Below, in pieces: positions 1 to 8,513 of a DNA stretch of 64,000 nucleotides. Position numbers and translations under genes: made by a program. The notes beneath the pieces are model-generated. The model did not search any database. It was not told where the DNA came from and was given only the letters and a program-made list of their open reading frames with translations. The stretch comes from Cellvibrionales bacterium UBA1969 (GTDB lineage Bacteria; Pseudomonadota; Gammaproteobacteria; Pseudomonadales; UBA7434). Location of the stretch: positions 28,767 to 92,766 of the forward strand of contig DDDX01000060.1 in the NCBI GenBank assembly GCA_002339085.1. Reading direction: 5' to 3'. Position 1 is the first letter of the stretch. Each line of letters opens with the position of its first letter.

Positions 1-1
1 T

Positions 2-235
2 GGCAGTCTCAGCGTTGGCAAACAGGCCGATATTATTGCTATCGACACCCAAACGCCTAGCCTTCAGCCGCTTCAGTCAATCACTAGGCAACTGGTTAAT
101 GCCGGAGCTGACGCGCCTGTCAGCCATGTCTGGGTAGCGGGACAACGTAAAGTCAGTGATGGTCAGTTAGTTGATATTGATCTAAATGCTGTGCTGGCAA
201 AAAGTGATTGGTGGAAGAAACAACTAGCATCTTAA
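2..235 (+). CDS. mtaD: TRZ/ATZ family amidohydrolase, C-terminal part (MtaD-like)
   Basis: Partial gene: only the last 77 codons lie in the window and the start is off the left edge. The visible part begins with the GSLSVGKQADI segment, typical of the place where amidohydrolases return from the TIM barrel to the small beta domain, and continues with VSHVWVAGQRKV near the end. This fits 5-methylthioadenosine/S-adenosylhomocysteine deaminases, cytosolic enzymes of purine and methylthioadenosine salvage. The gene directly upstream of ubiG in Pseudomonas and relatives is of this type, which supports the name. The metal-binding residues are outside the window, so the exact substrate cannot be judged. 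Confidence 0.75.
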   Translation, partial: GSLSVGKQADIIAIDTQTPSLQPLQSITRQLVNAGADAPVSHVWVAGQRKVSDGQLVDIDLNAVLAKSDWWKKQLAS

Positions 236-248
236 TGAGTAGTCAAGT

Positions 249-989
249 ATGAAACAAAGCAATACCGAAGCGCCCAATACACAGACCAATGTCGACCGCG
301 ATGAAATCGCAAAATTTGAGGCGCTGGCCCATCGTTGGTGGGACACCGAAAGTGAATTCAAACCGCTGCACGCGATTAATCCTTTAAGAGCAAACTTCAT
401 TGACCGGCTCTCACCCGTAGCTGAAAAGAAAGTGATTGATATCGGTTGCGGCGGAGGGATTCTGTCAGAGGCACTGACCCAGCGCGGCGCCCAAGTCACC
501 GGCATCGACATGGGAGAAGCACCGTTAGCTGTGGCCGAGTTACACGCCTTGGATAATCAGCTTACGATAGAATATAAAAGAATTACCGCAGAACAGATCG
601 CGCTTGAAAGACCCGAGCAATACGATATCGTCACCTGCCTTGAAATGCTTGAACATGTGCCAGACCCTGCCGCCATCGTGAATGCCTGTGCAAACCTTTG
701 CAAACCCGGTGGGCATCTTTATTTCGCCACCATTAACCGCAACCCTAAAAGCTATTTATTTGCGATTGTTGGCGCAGAACACATATTGCGCCTATTACCT
801 AAGGGTACTCATGATTATGAAAAGCTGATCAAACCCTCAGAACTACATCACTGGATTAGGGCCAGTGGACTAAGTTTAAAAGACTCAACCGGCATGACCT
901 ACAACCCGCTGACAAAGCAATACAACTTAAAATCGAATAATCTGGATGTTAATTATTTATTGCATGCCATTAAAACGGCATCCCAATAA
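249..989 (+). CDS. ubiG: Ubiquinone biosynthesis O-methyltransferase UbiG
   Basis: UbiG performs both O-methylations of the ubiquinone head group, using S-adenosylmethionine, at the inner face of the membrane. The 246-residue length is normal. The HRWWD segment (residues 28-32), the SAM-binding motif I VIDIGCGGG (62-70), the acidic VTGIDMG strand end and the LEMLEHVPDP motif (131-140) are all present, and the C-terminal half keeps the family GTHDYEKLIKPSEL stretch. It starts 13 bases after the amidohydrolase stop and is followed by mupP and yciK, an order conserved in Pseudomonas, so the block is probably one transcript. Nothing looks damaged. Confidence 0.95.
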   Translation: MKQSNTEAPNTQTNVDRDEIAKFEALAHRWWDTESEFKPLHAINPLRANFIDRLSPVAEKKVIDIGCGGGILSEALTQRGAQVTGIDMGEAPLAVAELHALDNQLTIEYKRITAEQIALERPEQYDIVTCLEMLEHVPDPAAIVNACANLCKPGGHLYFATINRNPKSYLFAIVGAEHILRLLPKGTHDYEKLIKPSELHHWIRASGLSLKDSTGMTYNPLTKQYNLKSNNLDVNYLLHAIKTASQ

Positions 990-1009
990 CCCTGTTTAGA
1001 AAAAATGCT

Positions 1010-1681
1010 ATGAACAATGCTGTACTATTTGATTTGGATGGCACTTTATTGGATACCGCTCCAGATTTTATTATCGCGGTCAATCAGCTAAGGAGCGATC
1101 ACGGCCTAGAAAATCTCAGCGATGAAACTATTACTGTGCAAGTCTCTAACGGATCAGCTGCACTGACTCAATTAGCACTCAATATCACGCCAGAAGAGCC
1201 AAGCTTCGCATCAGCAAGGCAGCAATTGCTCGATTATTATCTAGCTTGCATCGGTACTCGTTCAAGATTATTTTCCGGTTATAAATCGCTTCTCAGCGCG
1301 TTAAAAGATGCCGGTATAGCTTGGGGTATCGTGACCAACAAACCATTACTTTACAGCCAAGCCCTACTTGAAAAACTTCAATTAGCTAACGACTGTAATG
1401 TGTTAATCTGCCCCGATCATGTCGAAAAGCCCAAACCTGACCCTGCAGGATTATTACTGGCAGCAAAAAAACTGCAATGCGCAAGCGATAATATTATTTA
1501 TGTCGGCGACCACCAGCGTGATATTGAAGCTGGCAATAGAGCAAGCATGAAAACCATTGCTGTGGCCTTTGGCTATATCGAACCCAGCGACAATATTAAT
1601 ACTTGGCAAGCAGATTTTATTGCCGAGCAAACCAAGGACATCAAACCCATTGTGGAATCGGTATTCTCATGCAAGATTTAA
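1010..1681 (+). CDS. mupP: HAD phosphatase, MurNAc 6-phosphate phosphatase MupP-like
   Basis: This 223-residue HAD-superfamily phosphatase has motif I DLDGTLLD (residues 8-15, nucleophile D8 and acid D10), a VTNKP motif II region, a conserved lysine in EKPKPDP and motif IV YVGDHQRDIEAG. By position between ubiG and yciK it matches MupP of Pseudomonas, which dephosphorylates N-acetylmuramic acid 6-phosphate in the peptidoglycan-recycling route that feeds UDP-MurNAc synthesis. Generic phosphoglycolate phosphatases have the same motifs, so the assignment rests mainly on gene order. Its last 13 bases overlap the start of the next gene, which suggests translational coupling. Confidence 0.82.
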   Translation: MNNAVLFDLDGTLLDTAPDFIIAVNQLRSDHGLENLSDETITVQVSNGSAALTQLALNITPEEPSFASARQQLLDYYLACIGTRSRLFSGYKSLLSALKDAGIAWGIVTNKPLLYSQALLEKLQLANDCNVLICPDHVEKPKPDPAGLLLAAKKLQCASDNIIYVGDHQRDIEAGNRASMKTIAVAFGYIEPSDNINTWQADFIAEQTKDIKPIVESVFSCKI

Positions 1682-2433
1682 GCAATATTAACGACTATCA
1701 AGCCAGCAGTACGCTTTTAGCGGGCAAAAATATTGTCGTCACCGGCGCAGGTGATGGCATTGGCAAAGCAGCGGCGCTTAGCTTTGCTGCGCATGGCGCA
1801 ACGGTTATATTAGTTGGCAAAACCATCGAAAAATTAGCCTTAGTTTACGATGAAATTGAAGCTGCGGGGCACCCACAACCGGTACTGGTCGAATTGGACT
1901 TAGCAGAAGCCAGTCATAGAGACTTCGCCGCGTTAAATAACGAGATTATCGACCAACTGGGCAGCTTACATGGCCTGTTACACAATGCCGGGATACTGGG
2001 TGAGATGAAACCCTTATCACAATACGACGCAGAGACCTTTGACCAAGTCATTAAAGTTAACTTAAGCAGCAACTTTAACCTAACAAATGCCCTGATGCCG
2101 GCACTCAATCTTGCCGACCATGCCTCTGTGATATTTACTTCATCGGGCGTTGGCCGAAAAAGTCGTGCTTACTGGGGTGCCTACGCGGTCTCAAAATTTG
2201 GCATAGAAGGCTTAATGCAAACCTGGGCCGATGAATTAGCTGATACGAGCAATATCAGAGTTAACTCGCTAAATCCAGGTGCCACACAAACTCAAATGCG
2301 CAAACAGGCCTATCCTGGAGAAGCCTTAAACAGCAACCCTGAACCATCAGCGATCATGAATGCTTATTTATATCTCATTGGCTCCGACAGCATTGGTGTC
2401 AATGGTCAAGCCTTAAATGCACAAAGTAAATAA
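1669..2433 (+). CDS. yciK: YciK-family short-chain dehydrogenase
   Basis: A 254-residue SDR. The reading frame is open further upstream, but the ATG at 1669 gives the usual YciK N-terminus followed by the cofactor motif TGAGDGIG (residues 25-32). The catalytic region reads SSGVGRKSRAYWGAYAVSK, with Tyr and Lys in the Y-x3-K arrangement. YciK proteins are cytosolic NAD(P)-dependent oxidoreductases of unsettled substrate, repeatedly found after ubiG and mupP. The start lies inside mupP, so the two are probably translated together. The C-terminus ends in the family-typical GVNGQALNAQ stretch. Confidence 0.85.
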   Translation: MQDLSNINDYQASSTLLAGKNIVVTGAGDGIGKAAALSFAAHGATVILVGKTIEKLALVYDEIEAAGHPQPVLVELDLAEASHRDFAALNNEIIDQLGSLHGLLHNAGILGEMKPLSQYDAETFDQVIKVNLSSNFNLTNALMPALNLADHASVIFTSSGVGRKSRAYWGAYAVSKFGIEGLMQTWADELADTSNIRVNSLNPGATQTQMRKQAYPGEALNSNPEPSAIMNAYLYLIGSDSIGVNGQALNAQSK

Positions 2434-2461
2434 CCAAGCACATGTCTATCTGTGTGATTTT

Positions 2462-3112
2462 TTAGGTCCTTGAAGCGCTTTTCGCGAGTAACGGATCAAC
2501 CCAACGAAACGTTAAATTAATTCGCGCCGTCATACTGCGTCGGCTTTTAGCAATCTGATGTAACCAGTTTTTCTGTGTCTCACCGCGCATGATCAAGACA
2601 CTGCCATGAGGCAACTCCAGCTTAAATTTCTGCTGCTTATCAGTACGATGCTTCATCTGAAATACGCGTGGCTGTCCAAAACTCACCGAGGCAATAACTG
2701 GCGTGTCACCTAACTCAACTTCATCATCCGCATGCCAGCCATTACTGTCACTACCATCGCGGTATAAGTTAGCTAGCACGCTATTAAACTCAACCGCTGC
2801 TGTAGTCTCTAGGCGGCGCCGAATAGCCATTAATTCCTGAGTCCAAGCTAGTCCCTGATGGGTAATCCCCGAGTAGGTATAAGGTAGTTCATCATCGGCA
2901 TACCAAGCCGATAAACGCGGCACCAACCGTCGCTTGCCAAATAGAGTGATCTGCTCTTGCCGCCAAGGCAACTGCTGTTCAAATTGATTCAGCAAGTTGT
3001 CAGCCTGTTTTTTGGGGAAAAAATTAGGGTAATAGCAAAGTTCACCACCCTGAAGGGAAATCGTTTGTCCGGCATTGGCCTGCGATTCAATTGAAAATAA
3101 ATCTAAACTCAT
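2462..3112 (-). CDS. AlkB-like 2-oxoglutarate/Fe(II) dioxygenase
   Basis: This 216-residue protein has the AlkB fold signature: the iron ligands H127 and D129 in NGWHADDE, the distal histidine H185 in NWLHQI, and the RINLTFR strand (197-203) whose arginines bind 2-oxoglutarate. AlkB-type enzymes remove alkyl lesions from DNA or RNA by oxidation in the cytoplasm. The PRLSAWYADDELPYTYSG stretch is typical of ALKBH2/3-like bacterial members rather than of E. coli AlkB itself. It sits alone at the edge of the accessory run, convergent with yciK. Whether it repairs nucleic acid or modifies something else is not shown by sequence. Confidence 0.88.
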   Translation of the reverse strand: MSLDLFSIESQANAGQTISLQGGELCYYPNFFPKKQADNLLNQFEQQLPWRQEQITLFGKRRLVPRLSAWYADDELPYTYSGITHQGLAWTQELMAIRRRLETTAAVEFNSVLANLYRDGSDSNGWHADDEVELGDTPVIASVSFGQPRVFQMKHRTDKQQKFKLELPHGSVLIMRGETQKNWLHQIAKSRRSMTARINLTFRWVDPLLAKSASRT

Positions 3113-3164
3113 TAGCGCATACTAGCAAAATAATGTCGGCACGGCTAAGTCTTAGCGCAGGTCT

Positions 3165-3692
3165 TCAGACCGTATCTTCTTGTGGACGAGATCGTTTGAA
3201 ATTGGGTTGAATTGCTACAACCGGTAACTGACGAATACCTTCTGTCATTTTAGTATAATGACTGTAACCACCATCAGCATTAACTAAGGCAAACCCCTCT
3301 TTTCGAGACTCTCCGCTTAACACGGTAGCCTTAGCAAAAGACCATTGTCGATTAACGCAGATCCAACTACAGGCATGTGCTCTAATATTTAAACACCATA
3401 CCGCATCTTTCGCTCTACCGCCGTGCGAGCCCACGACTAAGTATCGATTTCCGTCTTTCACATAAGGCAAGACGACTGACTTTATTTGGCCGGTTTTCCA
3501 ATGAATAGTTTTTAAAATTAAATGCGGACGATCGGCGTAACCCCCTGCCCGCGTAAACATCCGCCCCATGAAAGATACGTTAAACCAACGCATTAACCAT
3601 CGGTCGACAGCCAAACCTTTGGGGTTGGCAAGCCGTGGAATCATCGCCTGCCAAAAACGACTGGCTGTTAATGATTTATCCTTGCTGGGCAT
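3165..3692 (-). CDS. Nitroreductase-family deazaflavin-type oxidoreductase (DDN/DUF385-like)
   Basis: A 175-residue protein whose central part (TGQIKSVVLPYVKDGNRYLVVGSHGGRAKD, given here only as a location near residues 67-95) looks like the split beta-barrel of the DDN family, which binds F420 or FMN. A strong AAGGAG site lies 6 bases before the ATG. The protein has no signal peptide. It is the last gene of a leftward run behind an EthD-like protein and a molybdoenzyme, which hints at a redox step in the same pathway. F420 use is not proven: many proteobacterial members are uncharacterised. Confidence 0.75.
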   Translation of the reverse strand: MPSKDKSLTASRFWQAMIPRLANPKGLAVDRWLMRWFNVSFMGRMFTRAGGYADRPHLILKTIHWKTGQIKSVVLPYVKDGNRYLVVGSHGGRAKDAVWCLNIRAHACSWICVNRQWSFAKATVLSGESRKEGFALVNADGGYSHYTKMTEGIRQLPVVAIQPNFKRSRPQEDTV

Positions 3693-3705
3693 CGTATACT
3701 CCTTA

Positions 3706-4392
3706 TTATTTGAAGAAGTACTCGCTCATTGGCACAGAAAACATCGTATTCACGTCACAGAAACCAGGAATTTCTGCAATCATGGCCTGCACGACTTCAG
3801 CAGAACCAAAGTAGCGACTGTCATCGGTAAAATCTTCTAACTGTTTAAAATGTTCAGCCACAATAGCACGATAGGGCGGCGCATTGGGGGTCAAAGGTCT
3901 GGCCACGGCGTCTCTCACATAAGACCATCGCAGGGGATGTAAATCAAACGATAAGCTTGAATGATCAACTTGCCAGTTATGATAAAAATCTTCATCACTG
4001 ACATTAGCTGGCTTAGCGTTGGCACCAAATTGAGTGACACCTGGTCGTCTCTCGCCGCCCTCCCAGACAGGCTCAAAGGCTTGCAATACCGACTCAGTCA
4101 CCAAATACCCAGTTAACGGGCCCGCTAAACTGGCTAAATAGTTTTCAATCGGCGCGCGATGGTCGAGACAATCATGCCAAAAGGAAACCACTGCCTGCAC
4201 ATCTTGCCAACAACCGATCAAGCGACCCGGCGCTTCAGCTTGAAAGTCTTCATTCATATCAGCAATATTAATGGTGATCTTAGAAGCGCCCCGTTCACGC
4301 AATTCAGCCACCGCTGTTGACAGTAATGTCTGGGCTAAATCATCCAGCGATACCTGCTCGCTAGGACCAATCATATAGACGAATTTTTCCAT
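3706..4392 (-). CDS. EthD-like domain protein
   Basis: A 228-residue soluble protein. The chosen ATG at 4392 has GAGG 7 bases upstream; a GTG twelve bases earlier is open but has no better site. The second half (roughly residues 120-215) resembles an EthD domain, a dimeric alpha-beta barrel found in ring-cleavage and lipid-catabolic gene clusters, with FYHNWQVDHSSL and PYRAIVAEHF segments. The first half may be a diverged copy of the same fold, beginning EKFVYMIGP. It lies 13 bases from the next gene and downstream of the molybdoenzyme. Its role is unknown; other EthD proteins assist oxidative degradation of hydrophobic compounds. Confidence 0.6.
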   Translation of the reverse strand: MEKFVYMIGPSEQVSLDDLAQTLLSTAVAELRERGASKITINIADMNEDFQAEAPGRLIGCWQDVQAVVSFWHDCLDHRAPIENYLASLAGPLTGYLVTESVLQAFEPVWEGGERRPGVTQFGANAKPANVSDEDFYHNWQVDHSSLSFDLHPLRWSYVRDAVARPLTPNAPPYRAIVAEHFKQLEDFTDDSRYFGSAEVVQAMIAEIPGFCDVNTMFSVPMSEYFFK

Positions 4393-4416
4393 AACTAACC
4401 TCACTAAGTGGTGGTT

Positions 4417-6570
4417 TTATACCGCGCTAACATCGACAATTACGCCGTTCATATGCGACATACCCGAGAGTGGCTCGATCGATTCTGGCCCATCGGGAAT
4501 AATAATATTCACATTCACACCTTGTGTCTGTTGAGCAACGGTTAAACCCGCTGCATCTTGATGCCCCCAACCATGTGGAACAGCAACCGAGCCAAGTTTC
4601 ATATCATCATCAATTTTAACCGGTAACATAATGCTTTTTTCAGCCCGGCTGACTTTAGCGATTTTGCCATCTGCCAAGCCTCGACTAATAGCGTCATCTG
4701 AGTGGATGTATAAATAATTAGTATGTCTATCACCGGCAATAAATGCTTTAACATTATGAGCCCAGCTGTTGTGCGTAAATCGCTCGCGTTTTTGAATTAA
4801 CTTCAGCGCGCTTTTATGCTTAATTTCTTGCGCATAGACTTGCTCTAAACTTTTGGCTCTCGCCACTAAATCAGCGGGCGCCAATTCAACTTTACCTGAT
4901 GGTGTATTCACCCGTTGACCTAAGTAATCGCCGGGCTTATTCGGCGATAATTTTCGACCGTTAGGAAATTTTCGCATAGCCTGAATACTGCCTAAATTCG
5001 CCGACCGAATCATGCCTCCCAAGAAAATTTTATCTAACCCGGTAAGCTTACCAATCACCGGTATCTTAGCTAGCAACTCTGCCGCATTACTGAGCCATTG
5101 AAAAGTTTTAGACCCTGACAAAGGCCGACCTGCAGAGCGACACAACTGCCGAAAAATCAAGCCCTCATCACGCGCCTGTGCAGGCGGCAATATGACTTGG
5201 TCGGTATAATCAAAACTTCGGTTAGGCATTAAGCCCATCATAGTAAAAAAATAAAACGGTACGTCAGCGCGTTCTAATGAGTGCAAGCCTGGTAAAATAT
5301 AGTCGGCATACTCTGCAGTTTCATTGCGAACAATATCAATGCAAACAAATAAATCCAGCGCTGAAAAAGCCTCTGCTAAGCGTTCACTGCCACCACAACT
5401 TAGCAACGGATTACCCGACATATTAAACATCGCGCGAACCTTTCCCTTGCCAGGCGTTAAAATTTCATCTGCCATAATACCCGCTGGGATAGTGCTATTC
5501 ACATAAGGTATATTATCGATTCGTGAACGCCGAAGAACAGAGGGTGAATTAAATTTAGGAAATACACCCCGACCCGCCAATACCCCGCCTCGTTTATCGA
5601 GATTACCTGTAATAGCGTTTATCGCCTCTTGCAACCAATAAACCAGCAAACCATGACGACTTTGATTCACACCGGTTGAAGAGTAGATTGCTGCACCATC
5701 TGCCGCAAGGTAGCAATCGACTATGGCCCTTAGCTGATCTACCGACACTTGCGTCACCTCGGCAACACGTTCTGGCGTCCATGGCTTTGACACCTCTTTT
5801 AGTGTTGCGTATCCCTCCATAAAATCCCCTACCTGCTGCTGCTTCACGGCACCACGGACAATCACCTCATGCAAAAAACCAAGCATAAAAAAAACATCGG
5901 TATCCGGTCTTATCGCGACATGCTCACCAAAGCGTTTGGCAGACTCAGTAAAACGCGGATTCAACCAATAGACTTTGCCGCCGCGTTGCTCTATCGCGGC
6001 CAATTTTTCCATCGGTTTGGGCAGTGAAATAAAACTCATTTTTGATATTAATGGATTACTGCCAACAGCGATTAAGCACTGGGTATGTTCAATGTCAGGA
6101 AAGACCTGATCATTTGCACTGCCAAATAAACGTTCACCCCCAGCAAATTTATTAGCGCAGTCTTGAGTGCCAGGAGTGAATAATTTATCTGCATCAAAAG
6201 CTTTTAAAAAGAACGTCATAACCGTCGATGGCCAAAGATTAAAGCCGATAGGGTTACCCATATAAGCCGCAATAGATTGACCACCATGCTCAGCATGAAT
6301 CAACTTTAAGCGATGCCCAATTTCCGCTAGCGCCTGTGACCACGTAATCGGCTCAAACTTTCCATCGACTTTTTTGAGCGGCTGGGTTAATCGATCAGGG
6401 CTATGCACAAAATCACCCATTTTCAAACCTTTGATACAAGCGTAACCCTCGCTGCTGATATGCTCGATATTGGGTTGGATGTCCAATACGCGATCGTGCT
6501 CGGTCTGAACCACTAGGCCACATTGCGCCTCACAGATACGGCAAAAGGTTTTTTGCTGCTTAATCGCCAT
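4417..6570 (-). CDS. Molybdopterin-dependent oxidoreductase, formate dehydrogenase/BisC type
   Basis: A 717-residue bis-MGD molybdenum or tungsten enzyme. The N-terminus holds a 4Fe-4S site with cysteines C10, C13, C17 and C45 followed by IKG, as in NapA and FdhF-like proteins. Cofactor-binding segments include VGSNPLI, LNPRFTESAKR, SSTGVNQSRHG and, near the C-terminus, GVNVNIIIP and EPLSGMSHMNG. C138 (in GTQDC) lies where the metal ligand is expected, but that is a guess. There is no twin-arginine signal, so it should be cytoplasmic. No dedicated electron-transfer subunit is adjacent. Its neighbours are an EthD-like protein and a DUF3604 protein, so the substrate is probably an organic catabolite rather than formate or nitrate. 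Confidence 0.85.
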   Translation of the reverse strand: MAIKQQKTFCRICEAQCGLVVQTEHDRVLDIQPNIEHISSEGYACIKGLKMGDFVHSPDRLTQPLKKVDGKFEPITWSQALAEIGHRLKLIHAEHGGQSIAAYMGNPIGFNLWPSTVMTFFLKAFDADKLFTPGTQDCANKFAGGERLFGSANDQVFPDIEHTQCLIAVGSNPLISKMSFISLPKPMEKLAAIEQRGGKVYWLNPRFTESAKRFGEHVAIRPDTDVFFMLGFLHEVIVRGAVKQQQVGDFMEGYATLKEVSKPWTPERVAEVTQVSVDQLRAIVDCYLAADGAAIYSSTGVNQSRHGLLVYWLQEAINAITGNLDKRGGVLAGRGVFPKFNSPSVLRRSRIDNIPYVNSTIPAGIMADEILTPGKGKVRAMFNMSGNPLLSCGGSERLAEAFSALDLFVCIDIVRNETAEYADYILPGLHSLERADVPFYFFTMMGLMPNRSFDYTDQVILPPAQARDEGLIFRQLCRSAGRPLSGSKTFQWLSNAAELLAKIPVIGKLTGLDKIFLGGMIRSANLGSIQAMRKFPNGRKLSPNKPGDYLGQRVNTPSGKVELAPADLVARAKSLEQVYAQEIKHKSALKLIQKRERFTHNSWAHNVKAFIAGDRHTNYLYIHSDDAISRGLADGKIAKVSRAEKSIMLPVKIDDDMKLGSVAVPHGWGHQDAAGLTVAQQTQGVNVNIIIPDGPESIEPLSGMSHMNGVIVDVSAV

Positions 6571-6591
6571 ATTATTATCTCGATCGATAAA

Positions 6592-8505
6592 TTAAGGCTG
6601 ATACCAAATAGCTGAGGTATAAGCGCGTTCTTGCGTGATGGCGGGCACTTCGTTAGGCAGAGATAGATCGAAATTCACCGCATCATAGGTTGTCCAGCGT
6701 GGCGTCGGAATCTCTAACACGCGTGCATAATAAAAAGCGGCTTGCTTAGGATCAAAATCAGGGTCAGTCCAGCGCGTTGCCAATGCCACCTCACCAATGC
6801 TATTTTTATAGTCGGCTTTGTTAATATCGACTGTATTGCCTACCAACTGCTTTACACGACCATTGCGTTTAATACGTCGATTGTCAGATACGGCAACATC
6901 GTAAATACGCTCATGCAATTGACCATCAACTGACAGCCAACCCTTAATAATTTGAATGCGATCTAAGTTAGCGCCTTTGGGGTCTTTTAATGCACTGAGC
7001 ATAAAGATAGGCGCTTGCTCCGATGTCTTAAGCTCGCCGCCCATCGGCACTCCGCCTCGATAGCCAGCTGCAGCAAAATCAGCTGCGTAGAGATCGTCAT
7101 CGGTAAAATTATAGCCACCAAAAAATCTAACCGCTATTCGTGGACCTGTAGAAGCATAAACCTCACGACGCTTAAATGCATCAAATATGGCTGCACGGGT
7201 ATTCTCGCTGGCCCATACCGCCGCATAGCCCGAGGCAGCTGATTCGCTATTTTTTACTGTGACTAAAGCGCCGCCCTCACCTTTTGTCGACCAATCAGCC
7301 GTTAGCCGGTTAGGCGTGGGGCCCACTACCGGTGATTTGCCCCAAAAGTTTTTATGGTCAGCCGTGGCTAAACCGGTATGCGAATCGGTACTGCCGATGA
7401 CACCAAATTGGTAGGGGTTAGCACCAACTGTGTCCTTAATAGCTAGGCCGCGCTTGAGCCCCTCACGAACATAACTGCCTGCTAACATCTTATCGGAATA
7501 AAGTCGACTATTGAAAATATTGCCTTTATCCCAGTTATCATAATCGGCAAATTCATCACCGGGCGATAAAAATGGGTGCGCCTCGCTGTCACCCTTGATT
7601 TGAGTGATTTCAACCACCGGCTCCCAACGTTTTCTAGTACTGGCATAAGCTTCATTCATCGGCCCTGTTGAGGTTTCCACATCAAACATTAGACCAGAGC
7701 TTAAATTACTATTATGCGGTATCGCTAACACTTGACCGCCAGTTTTATTTTCATAGCCTTGTAAGCCACGCCACAATGTTTCTGGGTGATACGCCATAGG
7801 ATCAATCATTGCAGCTATGACACTGACTGGATGCGTTTGTGAAACTTTGTCAGCACCATCACGATACATAACGACGCGATGCAGGTTGTCACCATTGGGC
7901 GTTGAACTCCATTCATAACCGATCAACGCAGTGAATTCACCCGGCTGATTATGTCGCTCGGCGCTGGCGATAATTTCTTGCCATGCGCTATTAGCGGCGC
8001 GATTGGAGGCAGCCGAGCCATCAAGCAAAAACATCGCGGCACTGGACAGTGCCACATTGACCGTCTCTATTTGACTGACATCAGTCGGGATTGCTTCAAG
8101 GCCGCGTTCAACAATATTTAATGCAGTTTGCAGGCGTTGCTCTCGCTTTTGCTCGGCAGTGGGGTGACGAAGCTGCCAAATAGCGCTCATGGTTTCAGCA
8201 TGATCGGAGACCAGCAAAAAATCTAACGGTGTTTCTAATTGCGCCGGCTTGCCTAAACTGGCCTGCACAACTTCACCTTTGGCAAATCGATACGCTTCAT
8301 CAGGACCGACTAATTTATTGCCAAATAAAGCCGAGTCACCCGATAAAATCGTATGAACATGGGTATCACCCCATAGCAATTGCGTCTGCGGCATTTGCAC
8401 TTCAAGATTTTTCTCGGATATAGCATATGCCGAGCTGACAGCTTGTGCAGAAGCATGGCAGCTAATAAAAACCAATAAAAGGCCAACTATTTTAATCACT
8501 ATCAT
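6592..8505 (-). CDS. DUF3604 protein, exported, PHP-like metal site
   Basis: A 637-residue protein with an N-terminal signal peptide (MIVIKIVGLLLVFISCHASA, likely cut after ASA or AQA), so it is periplasmic or secreted. Soon after comes WGDTHVHTILSGDS (near residues 45-58), an HxH pair like that of PHP phosphoesterases, and further conserved histidines occur in LLVSDHAE, IPHNSN and GSTDSHTG. These fit the DUF3604 family, whose reaction is unknown but whose residues suggest a metal-dependent hydrolase. The stop of the TauD-type gene lies 8 bases upstream of its ATG, so they are probably co-transcribed. Confidence 0.85.
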   Translation of the reverse strand: MIVIKIVGLLLVFISCHASAQAVSSAYAISEKNLEVQMPQTQLLWGDTHVHTILSGDSALFGNKLVGPDEAYRFAKGEVVQASLGKPAQLETPLDFLLVSDHAETMSAIWQLRHPTAEQKREQRLQTALNIVERGLEAIPTDVSQIETVNVALSSAAMFLLDGSAASNRAANSAWQEIIASAERHNQPGEFTALIGYEWSSTPNGDNLHRVVMYRDGADKVSQTHPVSVIAAMIDPMAYHPETLWRGLQGYENKTGGQVLAIPHNSNLSSGLMFDVETSTGPMNEAYASTRKRWEPVVEITQIKGDSEAHPFLSPGDEFADYDNWDKGNIFNSRLYSDKMLAGSYVREGLKRGLAIKDTVGANPYQFGVIGSTDSHTGLATADHKNFWGKSPVVGPTPNRLTADWSTKGEGGALVTVKNSESAASGYAAVWASENTRAAIFDAFKRREVYASTGPRIAVRFFGGYNFTDDDLYAADFAAAGYRGGVPMGGELKTSEQAPIFMLSALKDPKGANLDRIQIIKGWLSVDGQLHERIYDVAVSDNRRIKRNGRVKQLVGNTVDINKADYKNSIGEVALATRWTDPDFDPKQAAFYYARVLEIPTPRWTTYDAVNFDLSLPNEVPAITQERAYTSAIWYQP

Positions 8506-8513
8506 GCTAATAC

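Noticed and set aside
4417..6570. Nitrate reductase or formate dehydrogenase identity for the molybdoenzyme
   Set aside because: The iron-sulfur cysteines fit, but there is no twin-arginine signal, no selenocysteine or partner subunits, and the neighbours are catabolic.
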